Shown here one piece after another: positions 21,420-32,351 of a DNA stretch of 64,000 nt (positions are counted from its first letter, which is position 1; every line of letters starts with the position of its first letter). A program made the position numbers and the translations under genes. The notes beneath the pieces were generated by a model. That model had not been told where the DNA came from. It worked only from the letters and a program-made list of their open reading frames with translations, and did no database searches. The stretch is taken from contig JABMCL010003271.1 of the NCBI GenBank assembly GCA_018857735.1, positions 1,332,501 through 1,396,500 on the forward strand, in the 5' to 3' direction. The DNA is from Alviniconcha marisindica (lineage: Eukaryota > Mollusca > Gastropoda > Provannidae).

Positions 21420-24400
21420 CCGACCGTGAAGAGATTTACCTGTTTACATATTTACTCAGAGTAACCGTTAAGAGCTACCCGTCAACGTTTCTACTGTTCT
21501 TTAAGTCCACAGATGTACATCTTCATCACTATACCTTTTCAGTTTGTTCTTCTTTTTCGGCATAATCTGCACGATGACCTTGCAACTCACCTACTGGGGT
21601 GCCTACCTACAGATTCACCTGAAAATAAATGTATCTGTTTACCCTCATGCTTCTCTTTCGTCTAACCATTAAGACCTTCCTGTCACCACAACTACTTCTA
21701 TACCTGCCCATAGATGTATCAGTTCATGACCCTACGTGTTCATTTTCATACTTTCATTCCGATTAACCGCTGAGATCTACCCGTCAACGTTTCTACTGCT
21801 CTACATGTACGCAGATGCACCTGGTTATCAGTATACCTGTTCAGTTTATTTCTTCCTTTTTGGCATAACATGCATAATTACCTTTCCACTCATCTGCTGG
21901 GGTATGTACACATAGATCCACCCGAAAATAAATCTACCTGTTTATCTCCTTTGCCTAAGAACAAAAACCTACCTGTCAACACAACTGCTTGTGTACCTGC
22001 CCTTAAATGTACCCGTTCATGACCCTACTTGTTTATTTTCATACTTTTATTCTACCTGATTAACCGCTACGATCTACCCGTCAACGTTTCTACAGCTGTA
22101 CATGTCAATAGATATATCCGTTCATCAGTATACCTGTTTAGTTTATTTCTTCCTTTTCGGCATAACATGCACAGTTACCTTTCCGCTCATCTGCTAGGGT
22201 ACGTGCACAGAGATCTACCCCGAAATAAATTTACCTGTTTATCTTCATATTTCTCGTTTGTCTAACCACAAAGGCCTACCTGTCACCACAACTACTTGTG
22301 TACCTGCCCACAGATGTACCCTTTCATGACCCTACCTGTTCATTTTCATACTTTAATTCAGAATAACCGCTATTATCTACCCGTCAACGTTTCTACTGCG
22401 CTATATGACGTTTATCTTCATACTTCTCATTCGTCTAGCCACAAAGACCTACCTGTCGTCACAACTACTTGTGTACCTACCCATACATGTACCCGTTCAT
22501 GACCATACCTGTTCATTTTTATACTTTAATTCGATTTAACCGCTAAGATCTACCCGTCATCGTTTCTACTGCGCTGCAACACCCTGTTTACCGGTTTATC
22601 TTCATGCTTCTATTTCGTTTAACCACAAAGAACTACCTGTCACCACAACTACTTGTGTACATGCCCACAGGTGTACCCGCACAGGACCCTACCTGTTCAT
22701 TTTCATACTTAAATTCCAACTGACAGCTAAGATCTACCCGTCAACGTTTCTACTGCGCTGCATGTCCACAATTGTACCCGTTCATCAGTTCAGTTTATTT
22801 CTTCTTTTTCGGCATAACCTGCACAGTGACCTTTCAACTCATCTACTGGGGTATGTACACAGAGGTCTACCCGGAAATAAATTTACCTGTTTATCCTCAT
22901 GCTTCTCTTTCGTCTAACCACAAAGACCTACCTGTCACCTCAACTACTTCTATACCTGCCCATAAATGTACCCGAAAATAAATTTACCTGTTTATCTTCA
23001 TGCTTCTCTTTCGTCTATCTACATCTGTCACCACAACTACTTCTATACCTGCCCATAGATGTACCCGTTCATAACTACACCTGTTCAATTTTATACTTTT
23101 ATTCCGATTAACCCGTTACCCGTTAACATTTCTACTGCTCTACATATCCACAGATGTACCAGCTCATCAGTATACCTTTCAGTTTATTTGTTCCTTTTTG
23201 GCGTAACATCCACAATTACCTTTCAACTCATCTACTGGGGTAAGTACACACAGATCTACCCGAAAATAAATTTACCTGTTTATCTTCATGCTTCTCTTTT
23301 GTCTAGCCACAAAGACCTATCTGTCACCCCAACTACTTGTGTACATGCCCATAGATCTACCCGTTCATTACCCTACCTGTTCATCTTGATTATTTCATTC
23401 CGACAAACCGTTTGTAGTTACCTGTCCTCTCACCTGTTGTTCTAAATATTCGCAGATTTACCCTTTCATCAACCAACCGGTTCCATTTGTGTGTGTGTTA
23501 TCGCCTGGTTTTAGATGCACACTTATCTGCCAACTCATCTGCTGGTCTGCGTACCGACAGACCCACACGAAAATGAATGTACATGTTTATTTTGCTGCTT
23601 CTGGCTATAACAACGAAGACCCATCTGCCGATTCAACTGTCTACATGTCCATAGATGCAGTCGTTCAAAAACTCTCCACGTGTATTTTTATGTACCATTC
23701 CGAATTACCTCCACGATCTACCTGTCCACCCAACTACTCCTCCACATATATATACAGATCTACCCGGAAATAAATCTACCTCTTTATCATAATGTTTTCC
23801 TTCCGGCTAACCATGAAGGCCTACCTGTAGACTAAACTACTCCTTCACGTGGCCATAGATGCATCCTCTCTTCAATCTACCCGTTCATTTTGATGCTTTA
23901 ATTTCGACTAACCGCTAATATTTACCCGCCCACTCAACTCTTGCTCAACATATCCACGGATCTACGCATTTATAAACCCACCTGTTCAGTACATTGTTTT
24001 CCTTCCGGCTTCTGTCAACTCATCTACTGGTCTACGTAACCACAGACCCACCCGAAAATAAAGAATACCGATTCATCTTGGTGCTATTCCCTTCCGGATA
24101 ACCACGAAGGTAGTTTTTTTACGCCCGGTCAGTGAGGACGGTTGTATGAAGGTCAATGACCATGAAGACTCAGCTACCTGGCTCATAGATGTACCTGTTC
24201 ATCAACCTACCTGTTCGTTTTAATGCTTTCATTCCAGATAACCGCAAAGATCTACCTATCCACTCACTTAATGTTTTAGATATAATTTACCTCAGTATCT
24301 CCATGCTTACTTTACAGCTAACAACGTAAGCCAACCTAATGTTCACTCACCTGTTTGTCGACGTACACAGGTCTATCCGTTCATAAACCTACATATTCAA

Positions 24401-24560
24401 TTCATGATTTCCGTCCAACTTGATACGTAAACTTACCTGTCCACTTACAGACCCGTCTATATACCCACTAATCATGTTGATCTTAATCCTTTCTTTCCGG
24501 TAAACCACGAAGATCTACCTTTACACTCACCTCCTAGTCTAGAGAGACTATTACCTATGT
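21420..24560 (-). repeat. Satellite array B (~300-bp unit, inverse of array A)
   Basis: Units begin at the GTCAACGTTTCTACTG landmark (21481, 21783, 22080, 22383: spacing 302, 297, 303), then shortened units (22555, 22739) and a longer one (23122). After about 23450 the units diverge but keep CTACCCG/CTACCTGT cores to about 24560. It is the same family as array A, opposite strand, with better preserved sequence. Each unit contains TTCATGCTTCTCTTTCGTCT and CTACTGGGGTA landmarks. No gene. Confidence 0.9.
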
Positions 24561-25514
24561 GGACAGCTGAGGAGATACCACAGGTGTATTAATCAAATCA
24601 AATATTTATAGGTAGGGAGAGGCATAATTAATTGCCGACATGTTTGCAGTGAGCCGTGAAGAATAGCAAGAAAATGCTTGTGTGGATAAACGGGTAGTTT
24701 TGTGATTATCACCTGAGTGTACAGGCATACGGTTACCTCGTTGTTTATTTTTGACATACTAACTGACGGGTATGTCTGTGGTTTAGGAGACAACAGCCTG
24801 AATGGGTATGTATGTGGTGCACAGTTGTATATAACGAACGGGTGACTTTGTTCGTCTGGAGACCGCGTTGAAAGACTAATACATGTTATTGAACGATTTG
24901 GTTTCTGAGCAGGTGCGGTATGGTCATGTGAGCAGGTGCGCCACTGCCAATCATAGGGGTTGTAGGTAGGTAGTCCAATAGCTTTGTGGTTTCCTATCCG
25001 ATCATTTGCAAAAGAATAATCATTTATTTCAAAAAAATTCATGGACGAGACAGGTAGATCAATTATCATTTATATTTGTGGATAAGATAGGTGCTCATAC
25101 ATAGCCATGGTGGTAGAATAAAACACATTAATTACAAGCATGTAGATGTAGAATAGTAGCCGGTGGATGTGTAGTTAGGTGGGCAAGCCTCTGTGTCAAC
25201 AATGTTTATTACGTTTAATTTTGCATTAGAGCTAGCCATTAGATCAGGACAGTTTCTTCTGTATGATTACAGACTCAACTAAGTAAGTTTTAGTAGACTC
25301 GATGTGCTGACTTGACAATGAAACAAATTATATTCTGCCATTGTAGGCGCAGGTACTTTACAATATTATTTCTGATGCAGCTGAGACCAGCAATAAACTT
25401 ATTAACAAATCAAACAGGCTGCATAGACTACAGCACTATCACAAAATGCGATCAACTGAATAATATTGGTAGTAGATTCGGTGTGCCAGTTCCAAGTTGC
25501 ATAAGTTTGAAACT
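24561..25514. other. Unique-looking interior of the TIR block
   Basis: No satellite units and no supported gene. The 158-residue minus frame at 24593-25069 has no recognisable domain and still resembles diverged satellite (repeated TACCTG/CAGGTA pieces). Confidence 0.4.
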
Positions 25515-26600
25515 TTGGGTTCACACGATAGAACTTTGCAACTTGTCGCAGATCTTTGCAACACGGTCTGGTGGGATGGAACGGAACGGTAAATAAATCA
25601 ACGTGGATATGCAATGACTAGATTAACTTTCCATCTTTCATATGTTGTCATTGTTATATTTATACGTGTTGCCGTTATTTAATGCCAGCCTGTTTCCTGA
25701 CGTATGCTACGACGAAATTCGAGGCAGAAAATTCCGACATTGATTCAAAATTTGTACGTCTTTTACAACTATGCAACACGGAAAGCTTTGGTCAAACCGC
25801 ACGCAAATAAATCAATCCAGTATATAAAACTCATAGGAAATCAATCTTTCTTTCATATGGTTTGGTTAATTTTTATTTTGCTGTTGTATATATTCACCAG
25901 TTAGACAATTCATGACTGTGCCTTCTGTTGAGAACTTTGCAACTTCCCCAAAACTGGCTGTTTGTTGCAGAAGTTTGCAGCACGGTCTGGTGTGGTCAGA
26001 TTAAAGACAGAATAATCTGAACCAGATAGGAAACCTAGAGAGATTTTTTTTTATCTTGTTGGTGGTACCATTCGCTTAATTTTTCAGCGTGCGAGTTATT
26101 TAACAGTAATCAGTTTCTGAAGCAAGTGACGACAAAAAGTTGCAGAAGTATGCAACTGTTGGGGTTGAGTTTGAAATTTTACGAAGCCGTCACGCCGGTA
26201 TGCATCACAGTGCAGTGTGCTTAAAATAAAAGCAAAGTTAACACACAAAGATATGTAACCGATAGGGATTGTTCTCATCTTTTACATGGTTCTATTCTCT
26301 TTACATTCCACTGTGTAGTTATTAAGCGGTAAGCCCTAAAACAACAACACCATCCGAAAAGTAGTTTGCAACTTTTCGATTTTGGTGGTTTGTCGCAGAA
26401 GTTTGCAACACGGTTTCGTGTGGTCAAAGTAAACGTAAAACACTTTCAAAATGTAAAGGACAGAGAGAACAATCTTTCTTCTTTCACGTGCTACCAGTCT
26501 TTCAATTTTTCGTGCTCTAGATGTTTTAAAAAATTTCAGAAATATGCAACCTTTCGGCCCGATTCTCAATCTTTTTGACGCTGTCGCAGATGTTTGCAAC
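25515..26600 (+). repeat. Degenerate ~420-bp tandem repeat of TIR-like motif
   Basis: The motif CGCAGAAGTTTGCAACACGGT and variants occur at about 25548, 25966, 26394 and 26586, each with a nearby AACTTTGCAACTT partner. It resembles the inner part of the 34-bp TIR. It may be subterminal binding repeats of the element or the remains of nested copies. Confidence 0.65.
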
Positions 26601-27037
26601 ACGTCGTGGTGGTGATGTTTTTAACGGTAACGTCGTCTCTGACCTAAATGTAGGCGACGCGTAGTAATACATTTTGGGGGAAAGTTGCAAACTTCTGCGA
26701 TCGTGTGAACCCACTATTCACTTTTATTGTCAGTTGCATGCAACGTTATCGTCACATCCGCTCACCTACATCGTCACTCCACTCATCGACATTATCACTG
26801 CCATTGATCTTCATCTCTTCCATTCACTTTTATTGTCACCTTCACTCTTTCTATGAATCGTTTGTTCCGTGGTCCGTTCATCACATGAATCGGCAACTGG
26901 ACAATTAAGACACACACCATTTTCAGTATCGTAAAATCTGGGAACCAGACAAGACACACGTATATTTTCAACATCAAAGGCTCACGCTGCTACTATTACC
27001 ACCACCACCAACACCACTGTCATAAACACCAACTTAC

Positions 27038-27155
27038 GGCAGTTTCTTTCCTCGCGAACCGTGGCCACAGTCGTCTTTGCCGTCACACACATAATCCTTG
27101 CTGATACATTTCCCGTTTGGGCACTTCCAGTAGGATCTGGAGCGCTTCCAGTCGA
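27038..27155 (-). pseudogene. LDL-receptor class A exon, unit 3 (Cys lost, frameshifted)
   Basis: TTCAG acceptor, then in phase 1 DWKRSRSYWKCPNGKCIS and KDYVCDGKDDCGHG; the reading then shifts because GGTTCGCGAGG has one base more than GGTTCCGACG in unit 2. Cys1 is missing, one acidic Ca2+ ligand is His and Cys6 is out of frame. The donor GCC|GTAAGT is perfect. Length is 118 bp instead of 117. It is the first unit in the direction of transcription. The flanking intron matches the other units and, having no insertion, serves as the empty-site reference. Confidence 0.8.
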
Positions 27156-27462
27156 CTGAACAACAAACAAAGTGATCGCCTTCAGTGTCACGTGTAAACA
27201 CCTTCATCGTCACTGTATTCGTCTTTCTTCATTTTCATACACTTCTGTCTGTACTGCATTCTTCTTTCTCATCACTTTCATTCATCCACCATTTTCATCA
27301 CGTTCACTCACCTTGAGAGTCTGTTTTATTCACCTACATCGTCAGTTGCATTCAACGTTATTGTTACATCCGCTCACCTCCATCGGCACTCCACACATCG
27401 ACATCACTTCCATTGATCATCATTTCTTCCGTTCACATTTATTGTCACCTCCACTCCCATTG

Positions 27463-27562
27463 AACATGCCCGTGCGGGGCCTGTACGGGCATGGTAAAGG
27501 CTCGTACGGGCACGGGCTTGCTCATACTTTGCCTGTACCGGCCCTGTATGGGCATGGTAAGG
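27463..27562 (+). repeat. GC-rich short repeat CTGTACGGGCATGGTAA
   Basis: Three variants of CTGTACGGGCATGGTAAAGG with internal partial dyads (CCCGTGCGGGG, GCACGGGC). Homology to LDLa unit DNA ends at its left edge. Confidence 0.6.
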
Positions 27563-27939
27563 GTGTCTCTGCCCTCACGGGTTTTTGTTGTTGTTTGTTT
27601 GTTTGTTAAAGGACAAGTCCAAGGTGTGCGGTGATTTCTAACACGATTTCCGTTAAAGTTCGCTGAGAACAATGATGTAGTGATATTGTGATCTGAGGGT
27701 TATAAATGCACGAAAACAGGCATTTTCTGTCGTACCGAAAGCGTCGCCATGACGCTGAAAATCATGTGCACATATGCGCACTCTGGGGAGTCACTGCAAA
27801 ATGGCTAGTAGCCACAGGGTAACCGACAGGGTAACCGACTTGGAAACAATTCCAGTTCGAATCTCCAAGGATGAAGCTCGGACTCCATTGCACTCTCATG
27901 TGCTCAGCAGCAACAGCAATACTGCTGCTGTTGTGTTGC

Positions 27940-28050
27940 TTAATGTCCTCGGATGTCGGTTGACATATTAGGGACAAGCTGAGACCAATAAGTGAGCATG
28001 GTTCAATATTGCTTTACGTCCACGGAAACCACAAGGCTTGTTAGGACGGA
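27940..28050 (-). mobile_element. SINE copy, minus strand
   Basis: Minus-strand reading gives the SINE tail (AAGCCTTGTGGTTTCCGTGG, ACGTAAAGCAATATTG) followed by a body that also occurs at 45206-45312 (GACATATTAGGGACAA on the plus strand). No tRNA-like head is seen. Confidence 0.65.
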
Positions 28051-28083
28051 CAGCCCAGGACGGCCACCCTCGACTTTCACAAT

Positions 28084-28115
28084 GGGGGTGGGGGGGGGGG
28101 GGGGGGGGGGGGGGG
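28084..28115. repeat. Poly-G tract at X-repeat edge
   Basis: A near-pure G run directly before the X repeat, as also at 32331-32350. Confidence 0.85.
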
Positions 28116-28117
28116 TA

Positions 28118-28355
28118 GACGGAAATCGGCACTTATTGTGGTATATTGTTTGTAGAGGTAAGTTTTGAACGCAGAGAAGCACGAAAACTGTGAATAAATG
28201 TGAATAACTTGATGTTAAAAACAAAAACAAAAAACAAAAAAGAGGGAGAGAGAAGGAGAGCATTTAAAACCCTTTCCCTGCCGAGGTGTTCGTACTACCG
28301 GTTCTAGTTCCTTAGAAGAATGGCCCCAAAGTGAGTCTTAGTAAACCAGAAACGT
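28118..28355 (+). repeat. X repeat, 5' part
   Basis: Matches the start of the full X copy at 32352: AGACGGAAATC, GTTTGTAGAGGTAAGTTTTG, CCCTGCCGAGGTGTTCGTAC, CTTAGTAAACCAGAAACGTT. It stops where the other copies continue with TTGACGGACAGTTG. Confidence 0.8.
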
Positions 28356-28500
28356 TAAGTATCACTCAGGATTGCACTGAAAATGATTTTTTTATTAAAA
28401 TTTTTTTTATAGTAAAATCAACAAAATCCTGAGAAGAACTGAGAAGAGACTGAAAAAAGAGGCCGCCGGGTTCCTCACCAGGACAAACCACCCTCCCATA

Positions 28501-28501
28501 A

Positions 28502-28534
<33 letters not shown>

Positions 28535-28690
28535 GACAGAGACGGACATACAGAAACAGAGAGACAGAGAAAAAGAGAGGGGGGGGGGGAGAGGAGGGGG
28601 AGAGAAAGAAGGAGGAGGAGGAGGAGAAGAAGAAGACAAAGAAGAAGACTCAGAGAGAGAGAGATGGACTATGGAGAAAAACAAAAAGAA
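28501..28690. repeat. Purine-rich (GACA)n/(GGA)n/(GAA)n tract
   Basis: Low-complexity GA-rich DNA. The minus-strand Ser/Pro frame across it is an artefact. Confidence 0.9.
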
Positions 28691-29679
28691 GAAGAAAAGA
28701 GGCCGACCTTTCATGACCAACTGGCCATTTGAGAAGGCTAGTTCACTTCTGTCAGACTTTGATGAGCTAAGCTGGCCAGCCGCCGTTGCCCCATAGGCTA
28801 GGACGCGGCGGTATAATAAATTAATTGCATTAAGTTCATATTACTCTGGCTTTAGTCCAGGAACGCTTATGCGCTCGGAGCTAATGCAGAAACAGCCCTC
28901 AAAAAAAGGCACTGTCAAATGTCAAATGCCTTTTTTTCCGGACGGAGACTAACCGTGACAAAAACACGTTTCCCGGCGAGAGAATGATTAACCCTTTTAC
29001 TGCCATATGTTTGCCGCGCCGTCACCCGGAAAACGACCAATAGAAGTGCCAAATTTGAAATCATGAAGTCTTTGTTTTCCTCTTCGCGCTAGCACGTGAA
29101 AGGACTTCTATCAAAATGCGTAGTATTGAAAACAGATTTGGTATAGGACCATCAAATATACTGTCTGCAGGCGTGTGTGTGTGTGTGTACATTTCAGCCC
29201 GGAAATTTTACAGGCTGTGGCAGTGAAGAGGTTAAGTGTTTCACATTGTGTTGGACAACTGGAAGGTTCAGAGACTGAGAGAAACGGATACGGAAGATGT
29301 ATTCATTTAGGCCATTGCCAGTCTTGAAGGGGTGCAGGTGGATGACCTCAGTATATACCACAAGAATTGTTTTTGAGAAACCCAGCAAACTAATGACAGT
29401 GTGCTTGAACTGGGTAGTTAAAATGATAGTGTGCTTGAATTTTAAAAACTTAAAATACTACGCAAATTAAAAGCGTCAGTTGTACAAATACACTGACAAA
29501 TTTCTCACAGTATTTTCATTGGTGGATGCCAGCAGTGGGCTTAATCAAAAAATACTTGGAAATTTGTAGAATTCTGGCAGGCTGAATTGCACTCTTATAA
29601 TTACCTGAAGAGCAGAAGAGGGGCCGCTCCGTTTTCTCTGTTTCACCCAGTTCAAGACAACTATCGACTCATGTAGGTA
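28691..29679. other. Non-coding DNA
   Basis: No supported gene. A TTTTACTGCCATATGTTTGCC segment and a short TG run (29172-29187) are the only notable features. Confidence 0.4.
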
Positions 29680-30465
29680 TGGAGTAAGGGAGTTTCCTGG
29701 CAAAGAGTTTTCTGTAATGGTCAATAACCTTCTGCGGCATTTGGTCTACATAGCACAAGTCAGCAGCACTACGCCAATTCCCCATGGCCTTGACTGTTTC
29801 TCCTGGCACTCCACAAGACAGGGCCCAAGTAGCTCCGACCCTTCGAAAACTGGCTGGTAGAATCTTCCCCGGCCCCAGCAGCGATCAGCGCGCGCAACGC
29901 CTGTTGAAGTCGGATCCCCTAAGTGGAAGGCTTGGCGCCTGATGGGCCGGCCGGGGGAGATTCTGCCAGCCACACTTTTCGAAGGGGCCCTGTCTTGTGG
30001 AGTGCCAGGAGAGTGTGAGCCGGTTTGGCCTAGCGGTAAGGCGTTAGGCTGTAAGCAGAAGGACCTCGGTTCGAATCTGCTTCGGCCGCTCTCCTTTCTC
30101 TTCAAAAGTTGTGGTCTGTGGACACTGTCTTGTGACTTTGTTCCTCACAATTATGAAACTTTAAAAGGGCTCTCATCGCTGCCCACCCTTAATGCAGGAG
30201 TTCATTCTGTGTGACAGTTTTCGATAGAAATAAAATCCCCTCTCCCGCCACCCCCCATCCCCCCCCCCCCCCTTCTCCCCGTCCCTAATAAGCCTCATGG
30301 TTTCTGTGGACGTTAAGCACCATGTTTATTTACTTACTTATAGTGCCAAGAGAAATAGTCAAGGCCACGGGGGATTGGCGCAGTTACTGCTTACCTGTGT
30401 TATGTAGACCAAATGCCGCAGAAGGTTATTGACCATTACAGAAAACTCTTTGCCAGGAACCCTAC
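29680..30465. repeat. Inverted repeat, ~200-bp arms, right arm split by a SINE
   Basis: The left arm 29680-29880 (GTAATGGTCAATAACCTTCT, CCACAAGACAGGGCCC, AATCTTCCCCGGCC) is the reverse complement of 29952-30012 plus 30342-30465. The right arm is interrupted by the SINE. Between the arms is about 70 bp of GC-rich DNA with GCGCGC and GGCCGGCC. Confidence 0.85.
30013..30341 (+). mobile_element. tRNA-derived SINE with target duplication
   Basis: The 329-bp element begins with a tRNA-like head: A box TGGCCTAGCGGT (30026-30037) and B box GGTTCGAATC (30068-30077), the internal RNA polymerase III promoter. The body (GTGGTCTGTGGACACTGTCT) and tail (AAGCCTCATGGTTTCTGTGG) recur elsewhere in the window. 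It is flanked by AGTGCCAGGAGA (30001-30012) and AGTGCCAAGAGA (30342-30353), a 12-bp target duplication with one difference. The left arm of the surrounding inverted repeat keeps the empty site. Confidence 0.88.
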
Positions 30466-30595
30466 GCAAATCTTGCTGTTACAGACAATTTTGTTGTTGT
30501 TTTGTTTCGGTTTAGAAGGAGAAGAAGCGGAGACTAGACGACAGCGCGCGCGTTTCAGAATCTAGTGTAGCCTCGCATAACGTGACACCACTAGG

Positions 30596-30668
30596 CACAC
30601 TCCGAGCATCGCTCTTCGGCACCTTCCTCCAAAAGAAGGATGTCGTAAACCTGTGCTTGGAGTTTGAC
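30596..30668 (+). repeat. Short segment repeated in inverse at 34118-34203
   Basis: CACTCCGAGC.ATCGCT.TTC, GGCACCTT and GGATGTCGTAAACC.GTGCTT recur on the minus strand at 34118-34203. In one frame both contain KxDVVNxCLEF. Possibly a coding relic of an unrecognised element. Confidence 0.55.
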
Positions 30669-31293
30669 AGCTAGGCTGACTCAAGTTTCAGTCTATACCA
30701 GAGAAAAAACCGCGCAGATGGACTGAATTAGCATCGTCGTCAACGTCATCATCATTATTAACAGCCACGACCACAGATCCACTCTCCGGCATTTGCTCAG
30801 CACCAACAGCAATAATGCCATTAGTGATTGATATCACTGACGACCAGACCGGCTCAAACAGGTTCACAGCGAACAAAGCCGAAACCCCGCATTTGCAATG
30901 AGAAAGAAAAACTTGAAAAATTATATAATAATTATCTTTCAGCATGGACAATCGAGTGACGCTCCTTTGACGTTTGATCATGAGTCATCCGGCGCACGGT
31001 ATGACCGTGAGTGCAACCGCCCGCGCCGCATGGTGCCGATGTCAGTTAATCAGTCGACCGCCGTGTACGGCACAGGGCCTACTGAGATGTTCACGCAGTA
31101 GCCTAATCAGTCCATATTTCAAGTTCCGGCGGTGCATTCAGTTCCGAGTCAGTTCAGTTATTCGAATTGCGACCACATGATGCCGAGAAAACGCGCCTGC
31201 CAAGCACTCCTTATTCTGTTTAATGATAAAAATAAAACTCTGCTTTACCAGCGACGTCAGTATTAAAATCTTGTACGGCAGGACCGTTCTCCG

Positions 31294-31843
31294 CGCACCG
31301 GCCTGTACACAATCTGGGCGGGACGGGCCGCACCGGCCTGTACACACTCTCAGCGGGCCGCAACGGCCTGTACACACTCTCAGCGGGCCGCACCGGCCTG
31401 TACTCACTCTCAGCGGGCCTCACCGGCCTGTACACACTCTCAGCGGGCCGCACCGGCCTGTAGACACTCTCAGCGGGCCGCACCGGCCTGTACACACTCT
31501 CAGCGGGCCGCACCGGCCTGTACACACTCTCAGCGGGCCGCACCGGCCTGTACACACTCTCAGCGGGCCGCACCGGCCTGTACACACTCTCAGCGGGCCG
31601 CACCGGCCTGTACACACTCTCAGCGGGCCGCACCGGCCCGTAGACACTCTCAGCGGGCCGCACCGCCTGTACACACTCTCAGCGGGCCGCACCGGCCTGT
31701 ACACACTCTCTGTGGGCCGCACCAGCCTGTACACACTCTCTGTGGGCCGCACCGGCCTGTACACACTCTCAGCGGGCCGCACCGGCCTGTACACACTCTC
31801 TGTGGGCCGCACCAGCCTGTACACACTCTCAGCGGGCCGCACA
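31294..31843 (+). repeat. 30-bp GC-rich minisatellite, ~18 units
   Basis: Unit CAGCGGGCCGCACCGGCCTG plus TACACACTCT. Variants include TGTGGGCCGCACCAG (three units near the right end) and TAGACACT. One unit near 31664 is 29 bp. The period is divisible by three, so every frame stays open, giving 10-residue repeats on both strands. The 29-bp unit shifts all of them, which argues against coding. Confidence 0.95.
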
Positions 31844-32224
31844 CTGATACGACTGATGCACATTGTTCCGCACAACGAAACTACAACACAGACTGATCAT
31901 GAACAAGGAATTCTTTATTTTATTAGTCACTATTTTCCGTCAGATTTTTGTTTAATCAGCTGACTAATTTTACCCACACCACCCCTTCATTTTCGTTGTG
32001 GTTGTCATTGCTGTTTTTTTGTTTTTGTTTTGTTTTTGTTAAATGACCATTTATAATATTTTCATAGCGCGGTATCTCGGTCACCACCAAGGGTGAGCAC
32101 ACCGTGCTTTACAAGATAAAAACAACAACAACAAAACAAGTATGCATAAAACCTTAGTATTCCCTCGCACACCACACCTGAACACACGCATGCATGCACA
32201 CTGCACAATCACACACACTTTGAT

Positions 32225-32225
32225 T

Positions 32226-32256
<31 letters not shown>

Positions 32257-32350
32257 CAAAATCACGCCCACTCTGATTACACACACTGACACACACACGC
32301 GGGTGCACTAAAGGAAAGTAATGGAGGCGGGGTGGGGGGGGGGGGGGGGG
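32225..32350. repeat. (CA)n and poly-G tract at X-repeat edge
   Basis: A CA run (32227-32250), interrupted CA-rich DNA, then an 18-nt G run ending at the X-repeat start. Confidence 0.85.
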
Positions 32351-32351
32351 A

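Larger units (their letters stand above)
21080..26712. mobile_element. TIR-bounded block carrying satellite array B (5.6 kb)
   Basis: Both ends are GGGTTCACACGATCGCAG (plus at 21080, inverted at 26712), extending to a perfect 34-bp terminal inverted repeat ending AACTTTCC. The flanks are continuous with an uninterrupted stretch of LDLa unit 3 (about 27295-27345), so the whole interval is an insertion. Flanks GCT and ACT could be a mutated 3-bp duplication, and GGG ends with 3-bp duplications would suit PIF/Harbinger. No transposase frame is seen, so it is non-autonomous. It may be composite, since a similar end also occurs at 25517. Confidence 0.8.

Noticed and set aside
24593..25069. 158-residue minus-strand frame
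   Set aside because: No domain; sequence retains pieces of the diverged satellite.
28003..28720. Pro/Ser-rich minus frames
   Set aside because: Translation of poly-G and purine-rich simple sequence.
30019..30092. Functional tRNA gene (GTA-like anticodon loop)
   Set aside because: A and B boxes are good but the T stem and anticodon stem pair poorly, and it is the head of a SINE with target duplications.
31294..31843. CRISPR-like array of 30-bp repeats
   Set aside because: Units are directly contiguous with no unique spacers, and the DNA is eukaryotic.
31223..31963. 246-residue frame with GPHRPVHTLS repeats, and minus-strand RPAESVYRPV frames
   Set aside because: Generated by the 30-bp period; both strands are open and a 29-bp unit shifts the frame partway.
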